This document shows, piece after piece, positions 5,510 to 6,328 of a DNA stretch of 6,328 nt. The notes beneath the pieces are model-generated. The model made no database searches. It saw only the letters and a list, made by a program, of their open reading frames with translations, and had not been told where the DNA came from. Made by a program: the position numbers and the translations under genes. Each line of letters starts with the position of its first letter. Within the stretch, counting starts at the first letter, position 1. This DNA comes from Phormidesmis priestleyi (lineage in GTDB: Bacteria > Cyanobacteriota > Cyanobacteriia > Phormidesmidales > Phormidesmidaceae): NCBI GenBank assembly GCA_003242115.1, contig QBMP01000261.1, positions 1 to 6,328 on the forward strand, in the 5' to 3' direction.

Positions 5510-5541
5510 ACGACGGCTGCAAAATCAGCCGTCGTTTTTTT
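5510..5541 (+). terminator. Intrinsic terminator after the 5071 gene
   Basis: A perfect 10-bp stem, ACGACGGCTG (5510-5519) with CAGCCGTCGT (5526-5535), encloses a 6-nt CAAAAT loop and runs into seven T residues (5535-5541). It lies between the convergent 5071 gene and the transporter gene. On the minus strand no T-tract follows the stem, so it acts mainly on plus-strand transcripts. Confidence 0.93.
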
Positions 5542-5579
5542 AGCTATTGACCGCATCTATAAAATCGTCATCACCGCTA

Positions 5580-6328
5580 TCACAGCGACCGATTAGGCAC
5601 TAACGTCGGCAAAATTTGTCGGCCAAGCAGGATCGCTCTCATCGCCATTAGCCCGGTCATCGCCAGCCAAAGTAAGTGAACCGATGCTATATGACTAGCC
5701 ACGATAGCCAGCGGCAAAAACCCTAAAAACGCCGCAATCAGCGTAGCATTGCGCAGCGTTCGTCCAGCCGTTAAGCCCAAAAAATAGCCATCTAAGGTAA
5801 AAGCTACACCGCCCAAGCCCAGTACTGGCAGCAGCCAGCCTACATAAGTCGGAATTTGATCCAGTAAGATTTTGTGGCTAGTGAGCAGACTAAAAAATGG
5901 CGTTGGCCAAAGCATTAAAACCAGTGCGATCGCCACCCCTAATGCCATGCTGCCGAGAGCGCCAAATAGCAGCAGCCAGCCCAAGTCATTAGTTGCCCGC
6001 TGCCCATAAAAATTGCCTGCATAGCTCTCTACAGCCAGCGCAATTCCATCCATAAAATAAGCCGCCATCAGCACAATCTGAATCAGCAGCGTGTTGACCC
6101 CTAAAATGCGATCGCCCATGCCCGCACTAAAACTTGTGAACAGTGACATTGCCATCACCAGTGCAAAGGTGCGAACCAAAATATCTCTATTGAGATTGAA
6201 CAAAGCCTTGAGGGCAACAGGTTGCCATAGCCGAGCCTTGATTTGTGGCCACAGATGCCAGGGAACCGGGCTATCGACGCTCCCTTTAAAAATCAAAATC
6301 AAGGCCGCCACCAGCGTCAGATATTGAC
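5580..6328 (-). CDS. MATE family efflux transporter, DinF-like (C-terminal half, cut by the window edge)
   Basis: This is the C-terminal portion of a multidrug and toxic compound extrusion (MATE) transporter, an inner-membrane antiporter that expels organic compounds using a Na+ or H+ gradient. About 249 residues are visible; full members have about 450 residues and 12 helices, so roughly helices 7-12 are present. The reading frame stays open to the window edge, with QYLTLVAALILIFKG as its first visible residues; the GTG at 6311 is therefore internal and not the start. DinF-subfamily marks include NLNRDILVRT (44-53), AYFMDGIALAVESYAGN (89-105, matching the conserved DG..AVE..G segment), LDGYFLGLT (178-186) and TLRN (190-193). 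The stop is TGA at 5580. It converges on the 5071 gene and has no clear terminator of its own. Two HIP1 sites lie inside it (5926, 6108). The substrate cannot be inferred. Confidence 0.93.
   Translation of the reverse strand, partial: QYLTLVAALILIFKGSVDSPVPWHLWPQIKARLWQPVALKALFNLNRDILVRTFALVMAMSLFTSFSAGMGDRILGVNTLLIQIVLMAAYFMDGIALAVESYAGNFYGQRATNDLGWLLLFGALGSMALGVAIALVLMLWPTPFFSLLTSHKILLDQIPTYVGWLLPVLGLGGVAFTLDGYFLGLTAGRTLRNATLIAAFLGFLPLAIVASHIASVHLLWLAMTGLMAMRAILLGRQILPTLVPNRSL
5926..5933. repeat. HIP1 octamer GCGATCGC (in MATE gene)
   Basis: A third perfect copy, inside the transporter gene in a transmembrane-coding stretch. Confidence 0.9.
6108..6115. repeat. HIP1 octamer GCGATCGC (in MATE gene)
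   Basis: A fourth perfect copy, 182 bp from the previous one in the same gene, within the codons of the MGDRIL segment. Confidence 0.9.

Noticed and set aside
6309..6311. GTG as the start of the MATE gene
   Set aside because: The frame remains open to the window edge, and the residues before and after it continue a transmembrane helix in mid-protein.
6091..6327. Plus-strand open frame of 78 codons at the right edge
   Set aside because: It is antisense to the MATE transporter, whose motifs are clear on the minus strand.

Overview
The window looks like ordinary chromosome of a cyanobacterium. Four perfect copies of the HIP1 octamer GCGATCGC occur in about 6.3 kb, where roughly 0.1 would be expected by chance. 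The tRNA gene does not encode CCA. PolA keeps all three of its enzymatic domains and carries an insertion in the polymerase fingers, and several small proteins resemble conserved proteins of unknown function from cyanobacteria. No phage, plasmid, transposase, CRISPR array or defence system is visible. The genus cannot be fixed from this sequence; a filamentous Leptolyngbya- or Phormidesmis-like lineage is only a guess.

Layout from left to right. Positions 1-85 are the 3' flank of polA and hold no gene. Positions 86-3004 (minus) are a complete polA for DNA polymerase I, apparently starting at TTG. Positions 3005-3358 hold no gene; the right part contains a 15-bp tandem repeat that merges into an intrinsic terminator for the next gene. 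Positions 3359-3432 (minus) are tRNA-Arg(ACG). A short divergent promoter region with a perfect 10-bp A/T palindrome separates it from moaC (3515-4066, plus), which encodes a molybdenum-cofactor enzyme. Next on the plus strand come a two-helix membrane protein (4110-4385), a DUF3181-like small protein (4547-4855) with a strong Shine-Dalgarno sequence, and a small unrecognised protein with a low-complexity tail (5071-5457) that ends at a textbook terminator (5510-5541). The right edge (5580-6328, minus) is the C-terminal half of a DinF-type MATE efflux transporter, cut by the window end.

The genes do not form one pathway. They are housekeeping or lineage-conserved genes in a replication, translation, cofactor and transport mixture, with polA and tRNA-Arg pointing left and the moaC to 5071 block pointing right. 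moaC and the two-helix membrane gene are close enough (43 nt) to share a transcript. The 5071 gene appears to have its own AT-rich leader and its own terminator.

No clear new system was found. The most unusual structure is the region downstream of tRNA-Arg, where the 3' arm plus U-tract of the terminator appears to have been tandemly multiplied into five degenerate 15-bp units. The two small proteins of unknown function are the next most interesting items.
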